In this document: positions 33,192-34,732 of the stretch, in pieces | How the letters are laid out: each line of letters begins with the position of its first letter | How positions within the stretch are numbered: position 1 is the stretch's first letter | Assembly (NCBI GenBank): GCA_937919155.1 | Contig: CALFPM010000033.1 | Location: 1-34,732 of the forward strand | From: an uncultured Clostridia bacterium | GTDB taxonomy: Bacteria; Bacillota; Clostridia; Oscillospirales; Acutalibacteraceae | Direction of reading: 5' to 3' | Length of the DNA stretch: 34,732 nucleotides | Notes under the pieces: generated by a model | The model's input: only the letters and a program-made list of their open reading frames with translations | What the model was told of the DNA's origin: nothing | Databases searched by the model: none | Translations under genes and position numbers: made by a program

Positions 33192-33937
33192 ACATATTAT
33201 CAATCGGCAACAGTTTTTCCACCAACGCCCATAAGTTTTTATCACAGATTGCGGCGGCTGACGGCGAAGAAATAATGCTCTGCAACCTTTTCATCGGCGG
33301 ATGCTCACTTGAACAGCATTGGAACAACTGGCGCGAAGAAAAAACAGCCTATGACTATGAAATTTATCTGCCCGGCGAAACAGAAATGACCCGTGCAGAC
33401 GAGGTTGCACTGCACGAAGCGGTTGAGGATGAGGATTGGGATGTTATCACAATTCAGCAATGCAGCCATTTCAGCGGCATCCGTGAGAGCTACACACCCC
33501 ATCTTTCAGAGCTTGCGGAATACTGCAGACTGATGAAACCCGATGCAAAAATTATGCTTCATCAGACCTGGGCATATGAAGAAGGCTGTCAGCACGGTGG
33601 CTTTGCAAACTACGGAAACAGTCAGCAGGAAATGTACCGTGCACTGACCGAGGCATATGTTGATGCCGCACTTGAAGCCGATATCGATTTGATTATTCCA
33701 AGCGGCAGAGCCTGGCAGACCGCACGCGGCACTCTCGGAGACATCCTGACCGTTGACGGCTATCACGGCAATGACCTTGGCTGCTACCTTGCAGGCGCCT
33801 GTTTCTACGAAATGATTTTCGGCAGAAGTATTCTTGAAAACAGCTTTGAACTTCCCGATGTTGACAAACGCACAATGGAAATCCTTAAAATCTGTGCACA
33901 CACGGCAGTTGAAAAAGGAATTATGATAAAACAGTAA
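33188..33937 (+). CDS. DUF4886 SGNH-hydrolase-like protein
   Basis: A 249-residue soluble protein of the DUF4886 group within the SGNH/GDSL hydrolase fold. The N-terminal ILSIGNSFSTNAHKFLSQI contains the GNS block with the candidate nucleophile serine, LFIGGCSLEQHWNNW matches the glycine oxyanion block, WDVITIQQCSHFSG is block III, and DGYHGNDLGCYLAGACFYEMIFG holds the candidate catalytic Asp/His pair. These enzymes generally act on acetyl or other esters of sugars. There is no signal peptide. It overlaps the ligase stop by four bases (ATGA), with ACGGAG as ribosome site, and it is the last gene of the glycan operon, so it may trim acyl groups on glycan precursors in the cytoplasm; that is inference. 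Confidence 0.85.
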   Translation: MNILSIGNSFSTNAHKFLSQIAAADGEEIMLCNLFIGGCSLEQHWNNWREEKTAYDYEIYLPGETEMTRADEVALHEAVEDEDWDVITIQQCSHFSGIRESYTPHLSELAEYCRLMKPDAKIMLHQTWAYEEGCQHGGFANYGNSQQEMYRALTEAYVDAALEADIDLIIPSGRAWQTARGTLGDILTVDGYHGNDLGCYLAGACFYEMIFGRSILENSFELPDVDKRTMEILKICAHTAVEKGIMIKQ

Positions 33938-33943
33938 AAAATT

Positions 33944-33979
33944 GACCGAAAGAGGTTTACTCTTTCGGTCTTTATTTTT
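33944..33979. terminator. Bidirectional terminator after the glycan operon
   Basis: GACCGAAAGAG (33944-33954) pairs with CTCTTTCGGTC (33960-33970) around GTTTA, with T-runs on both strands. It sits between the convergent DUF4886 and zinc-ribbon genes. Confidence 0.95.
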
Positions 33980-34553
33980 AATTAACAAACAGATGATTTC
34001 TTTTTTCATAGTATTTATTATAAACAAACAGCCAGAAGCCAACAGATACAACACTTGAAATCAGTTCTTTTACCAAGGTAAGCAGCATATCCGTTTCAAA
34101 ACTCTTAAGAAGAATCATCATTGTCACAAAATAGATAAGACTCATCACTTGGCCGAGCACAAGGCTTATATAGATATGTTTAGGGGCTCTTTTCTTGCGT
34201 TCTATCATCGCAAATGAAACATACGCATAGTAAATTGACAGTGCAATTTCTATGAATGCAAAAATCATATGTGCTGCCCTGTGAGAATTTATAGATAAAG
34301 CAATTGAAATTATATCACTCGGGATTGCTGTTGTGCCACCAAGCAAGTTAATAACTCTGCTTAATACACCGGGAAAAAGCGATATGCCTATAAACGAGTT
34401 AACTAACGCACTGAACGGCATTATAAAATATGCCTGGAATCCATACCATTTCATTCCCAACGAACTCAGCTCAACTTCCGTTATGCTTTCACCGCAGGAC
34501 GGACAAATGCCGGCATTATATTGGATTTCCGTTCCGCATCTCTTACAATTCAT
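33978..34553 (-). CDS. Zinc-ribbon membrane protein, unknown function
   Basis: A 191-residue protein beginning with a zinc ribbon (C3, C6, C17, C20 in the NCKRCGTEIQYNAGICPSCG stretch) followed by about four transmembrane helices. ATG 34553 is preferred to 34559 because CCTCCC-complement GGGAGG lies 7 bases upstream of the former and only 1 from the latter. Proteins of this layout are common in clostridia and lack an assigned role; the ribbon probably organises the cytoplasmic end. It stands between the glycan operon and tuf, with its own ribosome site, and I cannot assign a promoter. Function unknown. Confidence 0.78.
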   Translation of the reverse strand: MNCKRCGTEIQYNAGICPSCGESITEVELSSLGMKWYGFQAYFIMPFSALVNSFIGISLFPGVLSRVINLLGGTTAIPSDIISIALSINSHRAAHMIFAFIEIALSIYYAYVSFAMIERKKRAPKHIYISLVLGQVMSLIYFVTMMILLKSFETDMLLTLVKELISSVVSVGFWLFVYNKYYEKRNHLFVN

Positions 34554-34608
34554 AGCCATACCTCCCTTTCTATGATTAAATAATATTGCATATATGTAAA
34601 ATTGTCAA

Positions 34609-34637
34609 TAAAAAAGGAGCAACCCGAGGGTTGCTCC
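34609..34637 (-). terminator. Rho-independent terminator after tuf
   Basis: GGAGCAACC (34616-34624) pairs with GGTTGCTCC (34629-34637) around CGAG; on the minus strand the hairpin runs into TTTTTT-rich sequence (34615-34609). The bases 34567-34608 hold no further feature that I can support. Confidence 0.92.
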
Positions 34638-34655
34638 CTAAAAAGAACTTTTTAA

Positions 34656-34732
34656 TTATTCAGCGATATCAATAACAACGCCTGAACCAACAGTTCTACC
34701 ACCTTCACGGATAGCGAAGCGGAGACCCTTTT
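34656..34732 (-). CDS. tuf: Elongation factor Tu, C-terminal fragment (cut by window edge)
   Basis: The last 25 codons of EF-Tu are visible on the minus strand: KGLRFAIREGGRTVGSGVV followed by IDIAE and a TAA stop at 34658-34656. EF-Tu delivers aminoacyl-tRNA to the ribosome. The rest of the gene lies beyond the window. It is terminated by the hairpin just downstream. Confidence 0.93.
   Translation of the reverse strand, partial: KGLRFAIREGGRTVGSGVVIDIAE

Noticed and set aside
32592..33245. 217-codon minus-strand open frame opposite the ligase gene
   Set aside because: It is an antisense frame rich in cysteine, lysine and asparagine, without a ribosome site, opposite a gene with strong family motifs.

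Overview
The window looks like a chromosomal contig from an anaerobic, spore-forming, gut-type Clostridia (Oscillospirales-like). The evidence is a SpoVAF/GerA-type germination protein, a SpoIID-domain protein, a CIRCE-controlled groES-groEL operon, clostridial-style sigma-A promoters, strong AGGAGG ribosome sites, and surface proteins carrying InlB repeats. The assignment is inferred from gene content only. I see no phage, IS element, CRISPR array, tRNA or rRNA. Coding density is high and no gene-free stretch exceeds about 225 bases.

Layout. 1-2897 (+): the 3' part of a TPP riboswitch, an ORF that is ThiT-like at its N-terminus and Gfo/Idh/MocA-like at its C-terminus (a probable assembly chimera), a second Gfo/Idh/MocA dehydrogenase, and an SDR-type D-mannonate oxidoreductase (uxuB), closed by a terminator. 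3025-6150 (+): a four-gene operon of an HTH-XRE regulator fused to a large membrane domain, a GDYXXLXY-like membrane-anchored protein, a TraX-family membrane protein and a small membrane protein. 6182-11260 (-): a CE15-like glucuronoyl-esterase homologue, rpmF (L32) with its DUF177 partner, a small P-loop protein with pgi, and a D,D-carboxypeptidase. 11346-12626 (+): mtaB. 12663-16286 (-): a sporulation/germination block (SpoVAF-like, SpoIID plus three peptidoglycan-binding domains, and an unknown 259-residue partner). 16398-27626 (-): a cell-surface block with a 2250-residue InlB-repeat protein, a GPH-family sugar symporter, a metallophosphoesterase and an exported three-PPC-domain protein. 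27771-30135 (-): a small DUF6514-like protein and groES-groEL. 30358-33937 (+): a compact overlapping operon of a GT8 glycosyltransferase, a TVP38/DedA-type membrane protein, a WaaL/Wzy-like O-antigen ligase and a DUF4886 SGNH-like protein. 33978-34732 (-): a zinc-ribbon membrane protein and the C-terminus of EF-Tu.

How the genes work together. Hexuronate use is a recurring theme: uxuB with two Gfo/Idh dehydrogenases, and a nearby intracellular CE15-like esterase. A GPH symporter (the glycoside-pentoside-hexuronide family) lies elsewhere in the window, but no sequence evidence links it to them. Nearly every transcription-direction change falls on a hairpin terminator or a recognisable promoter pair, so the operon boundaries are fairly secure. 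The main candidates for something undescribed are the membrane-tethered HTH / GDYXXLXY / TraX operon, the signal-peptide-less SpoIID plus partner pair, and the GT8-TVP38-ligase-DUF4886 glycan operon.
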